This document shows, piece by piece, positions 6,901-15,453 of a DNA stretch of 32,867 nt (positions are counted from its first letter, which is position 1; each line of letters begins with the position of its first letter). Under the pieces are notes generated by a model. That model did no database searches. It saw only the letters and a program-made list of their open reading frames with translations, and had not been told where the DNA came from. Origin of the DNA: Flavobacterium gawalongense (lineage in GTDB: Bacteria; Bacteroidota; Bacteroidia; Flavobacteriales; Flavobacteriaceae); NCBI RefSeq assembly GCF_007097265.1, contig NZ_VJZP01000040.1, positions 1 to 32,867 of the forward strand, given 5' to 3'. A program made the position numbers and the translations under genes.

Positions 6901-9421
6901 ATAAATTCTTTAATGATTTACCATGTTCAATAATGGAATCTCCTCCAATGAAAATACGAACTTCAAATTTGATGTCCATATAATCTGGATTTTTGCCTAT
7001 TTCAACAAAGGAATCTGAAAATATACTGGCATCACCAACATTGAATAAATTCACAACCAATTTATCAGTGTATGGATGCTGGATAAGGAAATTCTTTATA
7101 TGTCTAACAACTAATTTTTTACTGATGTCTGTTTCAACATAGTTGTCTGTTGAAATATTAAATAGTGTTCTAAAATAGTGTTTGAGTTGTTGAGTAACAG
7201 GAACTAAAGATTCATTGGTACTAACATTAGAATTATCCAAATAGATAGCCCATCCAAAAGACAACTCCCCGGCATAATCATAATTCTTGAAAGTGCTAGG
7301 TTCAACATAAACTAATGGATTTATTTCTGGAGATAAACTACCTAAGAACAGTTCTTCAAGTTGTCCCCATTCCTCTAAATGCACTTGATAATCTATAGTT
7401 TTTTGATACCAGTCATCAAACAGTTCAATTAATTGTAAAAACCACGATAATCGCAAAGGATGCAAAGGCGACATTAGCAAACAGGAAACGGAGTTTCCAT
7501 CAGGGAGCTTGGTCTTAACTTTTACCAGATCTAAAATTTGAATTTCGCTTAAAAAATGTTTTACAGTTTCCTTTTCGTCTTCATTCAACTCTTCGTTAAA
7601 AAGATTACTTTTTAATTGTGACAACCACTCGTCATAAACCTTTAGATAGCTTTTAATTGTTGCTTTAAAAAGATATAAATTACTGGTTTCAATAATACCG
7701 TTAGTAGTTTCATTTGAGTTTTTAATAGCTTCAAAAAGCTGATACCTCAACTGAATAAGTTCTTTTGGAGCAATATCAGTTAATGCACTATTTTCAAAAC
7801 TTATACCTTGTAGTCCGACAAAAGAAATATTATTACTTAAAGAACAATTGATATGACCTAACTGATTACTATGTTTTAAAAACTCATTTTCTAGTAAGCG
7901 TAGTTTAGTAGATAAATTGATTTGATAATTATGTTTTGACGAATAATTAATATGGAATGTAGATACATGTTTAGGCTTTTCATCATTTAACCAAACGTTC
8001 GACAAATCACTCGGAAGTGGTGATTCAATAGCATCTCCATTTTTTAAACGCTCAATGTTATACTTGAAAAAAGCTTGTAAAACATTATTTAATTTGTCTT
8101 TTCGTTGAGTTTCCTCTTTTTCTGGATTTTCGTCAAAGAAATAATCGAAATCATCAGAATCACAAGCTAACTTGAACCTATAATTCTTTTTAGTCTCAGG
8201 ATTTTTACCTTCTAGTTCCCATGCTTTCTGAATGGAGGCATCTTTAAAATCATCATTAGAATTTAAAATATTACCGTGTTCATCCTCTGCCAAAACTTTT
8301 AGAAAATAAGAACCTTCATCAAACATATTAGGATTTAATTCAATTTTTGCCTCCCTGTAAGGTGAGTTCGCATTACTGTTTTTTACTTTTCGCAAAGTAG
8401 TAACTTCCTCCCCGGAACCACCATCAACAGACATTAAAACAATTTTAAAAAATTTTAAATTTTCAATGTTTTTTGGTGATGGATTAGTGGTATATCGTAT
8501 AGTAATATTGGATTTAACATTCTCTTTAGTTTTAAGAACTTTTCTTCCTTCTTCAATTGAAAAATCCGTTGATCTGATCTCATTAATAAACAAATTAACT
8601 TTGTCAAATTTTAAATTGGGTATTGACCATTTATCAAAACTTAAATTTGGATAAGAAGAAGATATTAATTCACAAATACGCTCTTGTGATTTTACCTCTT
8701 TTTCACTTCTGAAAAAGTCAATAAAATCCTTTTGAAGAGTATCTTGTTCAATAGGCAATTCATTAATTCTATCATATAAGGGCCTATTGAATGAACTCAA
8801 CAAATTAATACTGTTTTGATTAAAATTTAATCTTGAAAATATTAATTCTTCATTTTCTAATAAATCTTCATCAGGTAATAAATCCAACTGGTAAAGATTC
8901 TTACCTATACTCTTGGAATTATATTCACTATCTTCAAGGGCAATTAAATAATCAATAACCTTTGAAGTTTCTAATTCATTAATCGACAAATAATTAAATA
9001 TAGACTGGATTATGCGCTTTTTATCCGCAGGTATTTTTGCAATCAGTTCGTCTTTCAACTTAATTTCAATACCCTCAAGTGATATTTCCTTAAAAGTGGC
9101 ATTACCATAGGAGTCTTCAGCAGCAGTTCTACTATTAGAAGGTATAAGAACCAGCAAAGGTTTTTCCTGTTGGTTTCTAAATTCAATTAATTTAGTGGCA
9201 GTAATATAATAGTCGCCTTTATCTCCTTCAGAAACAATAAAAGTATTGATACCGGGATATTTTTCGGATAGTTCATCCCATAGATATAAAAGTTCATTAT
9301 TCCCAAAACCGGTTATTTTCATACAGTGGCCAGCTTTGGCAGAAATAAACTCATTGTGATATAATGATATCACAAGGTCTATGATATGTTGATAATAAGA
9401 ATTAATCTTTGTAAGCTCCAT
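3986..9421 (-). CDS. Giant PD-(D/E)xK nuclease-HerA-type ATPase (MAD8-like, MADS)
   Basis: An 1811-residue protein. The C-terminal third is a HerA/FtsK-type ATPase: Walker A GVQGGGKS with Lys about 1456, Walker B FIVFDEAH with Asp/Glu about 1685/1686, and MIASQDP after it. In the middle, SRADNLLF...IIEIKCRK puts Asp about 1141, Glu about 1160 and Lys about 1162 in a PD-(D/E)xK arrangement, so I predict a nuclease domain there. A very acidic linker (about 1360-1400) separates nuclease and motor. The N-terminal part (SNSRTAAEDSYGN, about 95-107) recalls large DptH-like restriction ATPases; this is a weak resemblance. It probably translocates on and cuts unmodified DNA for the M-S-kinase operon, which has no HsdR. 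It starts 6 nt after the 519-aa gene. Confidence 0.82.
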   Translation of the reverse strand: MELTKINSYYQHIIDLVISLYHNEFISAKAGHCMKITGFGNNELLYLWDELSEKYPGINTFIVSEGDKGDYYITATKLIEFRNQQEKPLLVLIPSNSRTAAEDSYGNATFKEISLEGIEIKLKDELIAKIPADKKRIIQSIFNYLSINELETSKVIDYLIALEDSEYNSKSIGKNLYQLDLLPDEDLLENEELIFSRLNFNQNSINLLSSFNRPLYDRINELPIEQDTLQKDFIDFFRSEKEVKSQERICELISSSYPNLSFDKWSIPNLKFDKVNLFINEIRSTDFSIEEGRKVLKTKENVKSNITIRYTTNPSPKNIENLKFFKIVLMSVDGGSGEEVTTLRKVKNSNANSPYREAKIELNPNMFDEGSYFLKVLAEDEHGNILNSNDDFKDASIQKAWELEGKNPETKKNYRFKLACDSDDFDYFFDENPEKEETQRKDKLNNVLQAFFKYNIERLKNGDAIESPLPSDLSNVWLNDEKPKHVSTFHINYSSKHNYQINLSTKLRLLENEFLKHSNQLGHINCSLSNNISFVGLQGISFENSALTDIAPKELIQLRYQLFEAIKNSNETTNGIIETSNLYLFKATIKSYLKVYDEWLSQLKSNLFNEELNEDEKETVKHFLSEIQILDLVKVKTKLPDGNSVSCLLMSPLHPLRLSWFLQLIELFDDWYQKTIDYQVHLEEWGQLEELFLGSLSPEINPLVYVEPSTFKNYDYAGELSFGWAIYLDNSNVSTNESLVPVTQQLKHYFRTLFNISTDNYVETDISKKLVVRHIKNFLIQHPYTDKLVVNLFNVGDASIFSDSFVEIGKNPDYMDIKFEVRIFIGGDSIIEHGKSLKNLLNPETNISEEAELFSQPSKNRLFPKLRFSINNINEYLQSPSKYAAHLSFLVNPFAVNVTLFKPHRDIKSFYLNGLLLEHSIEVEEVDDNIKWNRYIDVDVVEGFSQNLLCSSLFSSLQFFVAGSLAINSTQAIPSIELRLSNRDKVLLSQLHEFSDWVITFDKNLGPQFFDQPSKDGNIPFLLDYVPGEEISGISSFLTTKPSSEVLGLLGPHFEEFNLNIHNAEDEKKIKIILEDVRAVSSSLVLQLNSTKNKAFEVIGSAFTKRVLEKKGFLEEAVLVPIDLHQNIFENLSSNSKSRADNLLFSIDKDKREISISIIEIKCRKSIGVSEKEDLKLKMREQIENTILAIRHHFDPNNYTSVDRLDREIKNKEFKALLSFYIERAYRYNYLSENAYNTYCSFLQTLDNGFDLKFNQLGFIFDFSFAKRHEKEVVDDSLTFFTFGAKLIEDILDPDSDLNTTRLEEKEFDKELGTALGTNEALKPFLQRFKSKIKQQQDLTPIVEIPIENKDLIIESTSSNESDGNDNNDDLDDDYNDDDISFVPKPDSPNGIVNEEKDEVVNDTIHIKPDYDVIVGKSSESPQFGILGKSIQNKKIAIDLSETNTISLFGVQGGGKSYTIGTITEMVLKQFSNINVLPSPLAGVIFHYSESMDYEPEFTSMVFPNDNRTELQKLKDQYGAEPGSIKDVILLTPRDKIEDRRLEYPSIDIKPISFNSMELNVQDWMFLLGAVGNDSAYIKQLKSLMREQRRNITMEGLSESVEASELLSNGQKALARQKLSFAREYIDDSFYIRDILKPGRLIIVDLRDEFIVKDEALGLFVIMLNIFSGVKTYNDKHFNKFIVFDEAHKYMDNKDLTGNIVTAIREMRHKGVSIMIASQDPPSLPNEIIELSSVVLLHKFNSPQWLKHIQKSITQLSNLTPADMSILKPGEGFLWSTKASEQSITLKPIKISTRPRVTKHGGATKQATGEH

Positions 9422-9427
9422 GGGATA

Positions 9428-10987
9428 TTATTTTAGTTCGTAACGAGGTCTGATTTTTTGTAAAATATAGGCATCACTCAAATCGTTATAAAAACCTATT
9501 TGTCGTAATTTTTGTTTGAATGCCTCTACATTTTCTTTAAATGCCAAATGGGTATTCAAATCTGCATCTTCAAACCTAGGTTCAGACAATCCATTTATGA
9601 TCAAACCATATCGTTCTTTAATTTTTTCAGTCAGTTCTTCAATAGATAAACTCTTTGTAATAAATCCATCACCTTCTCTATGTAAAACTTGAATTTGTAC
9701 TAAAGCTTCCAATAATCTTGTTCCCAAGACAAACCGTCTTGGATGCTTTTTACTTCTCCCTTGCGCTATAAATCCTCTCTCATTATTTTTTTGAGACAAA
9801 TTATCAATAAACTGAACATGGTATTTATATTGATAAGGCCCTCGCATTTTTACAAGCAATTCAATATATTTGTCAAAATAAGTAGTCTCGTATTTCACCA
9901 TGGAATTCAACAATTCTTTATCCTCATCATCATCTAGCGTGCTTTGAATGTTATTCCAAAGTACTTGAAAATAAAGGTCAAAATCATTTGGTGGATTTTT
10001 TAAAACCTCTAATGCCCTGTCCAAATGTTTAGAATTATTTTTTTCTAAATTTTCCTTTTTCAATACAGCATTAATCTGAAAAGTAGCTTTGATGTAATCA
10101 TAGATAGAGTTATACATTCTATCCGCATCCTCAATAGCAACCTTAGAAATTTTACTTTCAAAATCATCTGTACTATCTAGTACAATGCTCCAGTCATCTT
10201 TTATGTCAAATCTACCTTCAGCAACAATTTTAGGCAATAAATAAATCAACTTTTGTATATACAAAGACAGATGAAATGAAGTTATTGTCTTCAAATAATC
10301 AATCAATACATTCCTTGGAATTTCTCTCTTATAAACCAACAATCGTCTAACATCATCACAGTACAATTCTGCTTGGTCTTTCAGAATTGGTCTAATTTGA
10401 TTTAATGTGGAAGAGCTTTCAATAAAACCGGGTCTGACCTTTTTTATCAAATGTAAAATACCAAGACTATCAACATCTAAGGTTCTCGTATTGCTTATGG
10501 TGTCTGTGGTTTTGTCCCAACCTTCCATTAAAAATTGTTTCAAATCATCTTTAACCTGAGGGTTTTGTCCCAACATCAAATAAACCTGATCCGCAGTAAA
10601 ATAATCCCGAGTATTTTGAGCATTTCTAACACGATAGCTTTCTAAGTGTATAGGTCTTAAAGAAGATATTTTTTCTTTATCCAAATTACCTCTGTTTACC
10701 ATATTTACTAAATTGGTACGTAACCATATTTCGACAGCATCAGAATGTTCTTTGTAACCAGAAACTGATCCTTCCTCTTCAAGAACCCTAAAGGCATTTT
10801 TCAATTTTTCAATTTCAATAAAAGCATTCTCACCAGCTCTGTTTCTTTGTTTTGGTCTAATTCCATCATGCCTTAATAGCATAAACAAATTAACCATGGT
10901 ATAGTCTATATTTATAGCTTTAGCATCAGCTGTAAAAAGCAACTCATTTCTAAATACACTTTCTTCTTTATTTAATTTAATTGCCAT
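9428..10987 (-). CDS. Helical protein of unknown function (MAD7-like position, MADS)
   Basis: A 519-residue protein with no motif I recognise: no P-loop, nuclease or membrane signature. It is charged and appears almost entirely alpha-helical, with a C-terminal region (about 420-519) that could be a winged helix (FVLGTRLLEALVQIQVLHREGDGFITKSLSIEELTEKI). It lies 2 nt after the kinase gene and 6 nt before the nuclease-HerA gene. In the published MADS, as I recall it, a protein of unknown function named MAD7 occupies this position between the kinase MAD6 and the ATP-binding MAD8. A role as adaptor or scaffold between kinase and effector is inference. Confidence 0.75.
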   Translation of the reverse strand: MAIKLNKEESVFRNELLFTADAKAINIDYTMVNLFMLLRHDGIRPKQRNRAGENAFIEIEKLKNAFRVLEEEGSVSGYKEHSDAVEIWLRTNLVNMVNRGNLDKEKISSLRPIHLESYRVRNAQNTRDYFTADQVYLMLGQNPQVKDDLKQFLMEGWDKTTDTISNTRTLDVDSLGILHLIKKVRPGFIESSSTLNQIRPILKDQAELYCDDVRRLLVYKREIPRNVLIDYLKTITSFHLSLYIQKLIYLLPKIVAEGRFDIKDDWSIVLDSTDDFESKISKVAIEDADRMYNSIYDYIKATFQINAVLKKENLEKNNSKHLDRALEVLKNPPNDFDLYFQVLWNNIQSTLDDDEDKELLNSMVKYETTYFDKYIELLVKMRGPYQYKYHVQFIDNLSQKNNERGFIAQGRSKKHPRRFVLGTRLLEALVQIQVLHREGDGFITKSLSIEELTEKIKERYGLIINGLSEPRFEDADLNTHLAFKENVEAFKQKLRQIGFYNDLSDAYILQKIRPRYELK

Positions 10988-10989
10988 AA

Positions 10990-13900
10990 CTAAAAGGTTA
11001 CTTGTTCTATATTTATATGGTTTAAACTGTCCTTCTTTATAGTGAAAAAAGAGATGTTATCTCTTGTAACAACTACCTCATTATAACTTAAATTCTCAAG
11101 TAAATTTTTAAATACAATTAATTCAATGAATTTACCTTTAAGGTCATTCAATGACGGACTAAATCCTTGCTGAATAAAATACAGCATTTCATATAAATCA
11201 AGTGAAATGGTCAAGCGGATATGTTTTTCTTCCTTATGTCTGAAAATAAGACTGTCCGGTTCATATTCTAAATACTTAACCAAGTGTTCAGTTTTATTAA
11301 CGAACAATTCAAAATCACTCAATTTGAATAATTTAAAAGATTGACCTATCGGGTCTTTAACATCCGAAGAAGATAAAACCAAACTGTCTTTATCCAAGTT
11401 TTCATTGTTGCAGCCTTCATTCAATGAAACAGCTCTAGAAATACTTCGTTTAATTGACTCTTCATTGTTAGAGCTCTTAAGTATATTTACAAAAGTAAAT
11501 ACAGAATGATAAGGCAATCTTAGTAAATATGAAGGCATTTTAAGAAGACTAGCCGTAGTTTCATCTCTAAAGTTAGTCTCTATTAATTCTGCCTTACCTT
11601 CAAAATATTGATGCCTAACAAAACTCTTATGTTTACCCTTAATCTTATAAATGACCTCTGTGGTTTGCTCATGAGCAGGCACATATAGCTTATTAGCATT
11701 AAACACATCCAATAAAGAGAATTCTCTTTCTGCAAATTCAAGGTAATTTTTAGTCAAATGTTTACCAAAAAATAAATCCCTGTCCAAATGAGGTATAGCT
11801 ACTTCACCAATATCTGTTTCTCTTAATAATTTAATAAGTCGGTCTTGATTAGCACTATCCTGTACAGAAGGATTTGTAATATTGAAATAATAATATTGCC
11901 AATATTTTTCTGGTTCATTCTCCGTTAATTGGACTAATGATTTTAAATCCTCACAAGAATAATCACGAGTTAGTGTATAGGATATTAAAGACCTCATATC
12001 CCTCATAGTAACATGAAGTTCTCTTTTCAGGCTAACAGTTTTAATCAACCATTCCATTCTTGAAATGATGGTATCTCCAGCTGCACTATCATTAAAACTA
12101 TCAACATTATACTTTATAAAACATTCTTTAGCTAAAGAACAGCCGTCACATTGTTTCCAAAGTTCTTTTTTAGTTAGAGCTTTAACCTGATTACGGAACA
12201 AACTACCGCCTTCATCATTTTGTGCAACTACAGAACGTAAATTTAGATTTACAATCATCACACCTTCTGGTAATTTGGCATGGCCTTCTTCGTAAAAGTA
12301 ATTTTCAATTATAGTAGCTAGTTTGGAATGTTTATCCGAAGTAGTTAAAAACTCAACCAGCCTTCCTTCATTGATGGCAATGATTCTTCCTTCTTTTGCT
12401 TGATTATAGTTTGTCAATCCTTCAAATGTTGAAAAGAAAGTATCCAAAACTTCATTATTGATGTTGATTTCTTCATCTTGCGAACCGTCGTAGTTACTTT
12501 CAAAGACAACACCATTAATTTTAAATTTAGCGCCATTACGATGAGGATATGGAACAACGTCTTTTACATTCGGGTCATTCTCAATCTTTTTAATAAAAGC
12601 AGTCTTACCATCTCCTGCATTACCGGTAATAATTAACAATTTATATTGACCATCAACAATAGCTGGAATTAAACTTTTATCCAGCTTTGTGGGAGTATAA
12701 GTGAGTTCATCAAATTCACTAGATGTGAAGTTTACTCTCGTACCGGCATTTCCATAACGAGATTGACTGTACAACGAATTCAGATAATCAACGATGTTAG
12801 CACCTTCTACACTTATTTTAAAAGCTTTAATTTTATCCTTATTGTTATCAAAAAGCAACTTAATACTTTCATAAACCCTGTCAATATTACCTGCCGTAAA
12901 AGACTTGGCTCCACCTTTCCAAAAAACATCACTGATAATAGTTTCATCATCAACTTTCAACAATATTTTAATAGGGCTTCCTAAATCAATAGTAGTCTTG
13001 TAATTTTCCAGTTTTCCTTTAAAACGTAAAAGAGCATTTTCAATAGCCTCATGCAAATCCACATAGGTATTCATTTTATCATACAATTTCAAATTGAATG
13101 AACTTCCTTGATGAATAATCAATTGAGTATGATATAATTTATTGCGAACACTAACACCGTCTTCATCACTTGGAGCAGTATCAAGCAATCGGTCTTCCAA
13201 TAAAAGTAAAGCATCATGCATTTCTTTTGCTGAATTAAAACGATCCTCTTTGTTTGTTCCAATAGCTTTGAGTAAAAATGCGGCAAATTCATTTGAAATT
13301 CTAGGCTCTATGTCTTTTGGATTATTGGGTGCTTTATGTGAAAAAGGCATTTTGCTTGGATGCCATGGATATTGCTTACAAACCAATTCGTATAGCGTAA
13401 CACCAAGAGCAAAAGTATCGGCAGATAAATCCCAATTAACCCTGTAATTATCGGAAATTAAGTCTGGAGCTAAATAAGGATTAGTCCCAACAAAATCTTT
13501 GTTTTCAGTACTCGAAGAGGCCACATTGAAATCAATAAGTACAAACCGTGTAGAATTATCCCAAATAATGTTGTGAGGTTTAATATCACGGTGCATCAAT
13601 GGCTTTTCTTTAGATTGCATCACAACCAAAGCTGATAATATATCTTTACCGACCTGATAAACGCTGTGTAGTGGCAATCGAGCATCAGTACGGGTGTAGT
13701 TACTTAGGTTTTCTCCTTCAAGATATTCCATTACAGTATAAAACTGACCATTGGCAGATTCATCATTCCAAACAAACTTTACAATGTTGTTATGATTCAA
13801 ATCTTTCAAGGCTTCATACTCATCTTTTACAGAAGAAAACGTAACACTTTCATTAAATAATTTAAGAGTGAAATAAACATCCTGGATACGATGTTTTACT

Positions 13901-15453
13901 TTGAAAACTTTAGAATAACCACCTTTCCCTAAGGTTTCATAAATGGTAAATGAACCTATTGTGTCACCCTCCTTCAGATCTACATAATCATGCGTTGTAG
14001 GCATAGATATTGCAGGTACTGGTTTCGGATGCTCCGTTGAAGAACTCTCTAACGATTGAAGTATAAATTCTTCCAAAGCATCTACACTTTCAATTCTAAG
14101 AGTATCTTCTGCAAGTAGGGTCTTTAAACAAACCTCATCTAACCATTTTGGTAAATTCGAATTAAGTTTTGTTGGTAATTTATCTTCCGGGAGTTTACCA
14201 CCCATTTTAGTTAATTCATAAGGTGTTTTAAATGGCTCTACATCGGTAAACAACCAGTAAATCAAAACACCTAAAGAATAAATATCAGAAGCCTGATTGG
14301 CATCTCCAACAGTCAATTCTAGAGGATGGTAAGCTGTGGCATTATTCGCATTGATGGTTGGCATCACGGTATAACCTTCATCACTATGGTCTATAAAATA
14401 GGACTTGCCAAAATTTCCCAAATAGGCATAACCGCTACTTAGGTAAATATTATCAGGATTAATATCTCTGTGAAATATATTTTCCTTGTGGGCTTCTTTC
14501 AAAGCTACCATCACATTTCGTATGATATTAATTTTCTCCGGAAAAGTAAATGTTTTATGTCTGGCTTCTGAACGAAGAGAATTCTCTTCGAGGAAATCAG
14601 TGATTTCATAAAACATATGATTTACCTCGTCAATTCTAAATTCTACATTTAGAATAAAGGGTTTTGCTTTGATTTTACTCAAAGCATTATATTGATTCTT
14701 AATGCGTTCTTCTCGCTTTTGAAGTTCTTCTTTTGATAATCCGGTAACCTGAAGTGAATATTCTTTAATCCTTCTTCTCACTGAAGAATTAATACCTTTT
14801 TGCTTCACTAAATATTCTGCAAAATTGGGTTCCTGTTCCAATACTTCAACAATCTCATAACCTTCAACCTCGCGTTTTTCGTTTGGTGATTTCTTGCTTT
14901 GCTGTCCGGTTAAATAATCAACGATAGATTTTTGAATAGAAACAATATCATCCTTTAGTTTACCAACACTATAGGGGTTAGTAATAAAGTCAAGCAATCG
15001 ACTATTCAATTCAAAAGTCAATTTTTGTGCCTCATGAGAAATGATCGGTTGATACGAATTCTGATAAGAAAGCGAAACAATATTCATTATCCAGGCTTGC
15101 CCCCAACTAGAGTCTTCCTCTTTTAACTTAGAAGCCAAAATAGCTGTTTTTTGACGACCTGTTTTCAATGGATTTTGCATCTGACGATCATTCAAATACC
15201 AGTAATTATCATCGCCTTCAATGCGGCCTTTCCAGTCTTTATTTTCAATATTAAAGACAGCATGAGGCGCTACAACGATAAGGTCATATTCCCAATACTG
15301 AGTGCGATTGTTTCTCGGATTGGTAGAAGCAATTTCTACATTAGGTATCAAGAAATAATTCTCTGGAAGATTAACTTCCATAAAATCCAATAATCGCTTT
15401 TCCCCGGCATTAACAACGTCCTCAAAATAAGGTGGTTTTAAAATTTTTGCCAT
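10990..15453 (-). CDS. NERD nuclease-tandem kinase-P-loop protein (MAD6/PglW-like, MADS)
   Basis: A 1487-residue protein with four recognisable parts. Residues about 10-110 form a NERD nuclease-related domain (EYDLIVVAP with Asp57, then IENKDWKG with Glu70 and Lys72). A first kinase-like domain (about 205-470) has HRDINPDN (Asp330) but NFG (Asn347) in place of DFG and no clear glycine loop, so it is probably a pseudokinase. A second kinase domain (about 500-770) has GKGGYSKV, Lys531, HRDIKPHN (Asp623) and DFN (Asp641), and looks active. A C-terminal part contains a P-loop, GNAGDGKT (Lys950), and a cysteine cluster CDGCSLAKEC. The layout recalls PglW of Pgl/BREX type 2 and the MADS kinase. The gene start overlaps the S-subunit gene by 16 nt. 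Confidence 0.88.
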   Translation of the reverse strand: MAKILKPPYFEDVVNAGEKRLLDFMEVNLPENYFLIPNVEIASTNPRNNRTQYWEYDLIVVAPHAVFNIENKDWKGRIEGDDNYWYLNDRQMQNPLKTGRQKTAILASKLKEEDSSWGQAWIMNIVSLSYQNSYQPIISHEAQKLTFELNSRLLDFITNPYSVGKLKDDIVSIQKSIVDYLTGQQSKKSPNEKREVEGYEIVEVLEQEPNFAEYLVKQKGINSSVRRRIKEYSLQVTGLSKEELQKREERIKNQYNALSKIKAKPFILNVEFRIDEVNHMFYEITDFLEENSLRSEARHKTFTFPEKINIIRNVMVALKEAHKENIFHRDINPDNIYLSSGYAYLGNFGKSYFIDHSDEGYTVMPTINANNATAYHPLELTVGDANQASDIYSLGVLIYWLFTDVEPFKTPYELTKMGGKLPEDKLPTKLNSNLPKWLDEVCLKTLLAEDTLRIESVDALEEFILQSLESSSTEHPKPVPAISMPTTHDYVDLKEGDTIGSFTIYETLGKGGYSKVFKVKHRIQDVYFTLKLFNESVTFSSVKDEYEALKDLNHNNIVKFVWNDESANGQFYTVMEYLEGENLSNYTRTDARLPLHSVYQVGKDILSALVVMQSKEKPLMHRDIKPHNIIWDNSTRFVLIDFNVASSSTENKDFVGTNPYLAPDLISDNYRVNWDLSADTFALGVTLYELVCKQYPWHPSKMPFSHKAPNNPKDIEPRISNEFAAFLLKAIGTNKEDRFNSAKEMHDALLLLEDRLLDTAPSDEDGVSVRNKLYHTQLIIHQGSSFNLKLYDKMNTYVDLHEAIENALLRFKGKLENYKTTIDLGSPIKILLKVDDETIISDVFWKGGAKSFTAGNIDRVYESIKLLFDNNKDKIKAFKISVEGANIVDYLNSLYSQSRYGNAGTRVNFTSSEFDELTYTPTKLDKSLIPAIVDGQYKLLIITGNAGDGKTAFIKKIENDPNVKDVVPYPHRNGAKFKINGVVFESNYDGSQDEEININNEVLDTFFSTFEGLTNYNQAKEGRIIAINEGRLVEFLTTSDKHSKLATIIENYFYEEGHAKLPEGVMIVNLNLRSVVAQNDEGGSLFRNQVKALTKKELWKQCDGCSLAKECFIKYNVDSFNDSAAGDTIISRMEWLIKTVSLKRELHVTMRDMRSLISYTLTRDYSCEDLKSLVQLTENEPEKYWQYYYFNITNPSVQDSANQDRLIKLLRETDIGEVAIPHLDRDLFFGKHLTKNYLEFAEREFSLLDVFNANKLYVPAHEQTTEVIYKIKGKHKSFVRHQYFEGKAELIETNFRDETTASLLKMPSYLLRLPYHSVFTFVNILKSSNNEESIKRSISRAVSLNEGCNNENLDKDSLVLSSSDVKDPIGQSFKLFKLSDFELFVNKTEHLVKYLEYEPDSLIFRHKEEKHIRLTISLDLYEMLYFIQQGFSPSLNDLKGKFIELIVFKNLLENLSYNEVVVTRDNISFFTIKKDSLNHINIEQVTF

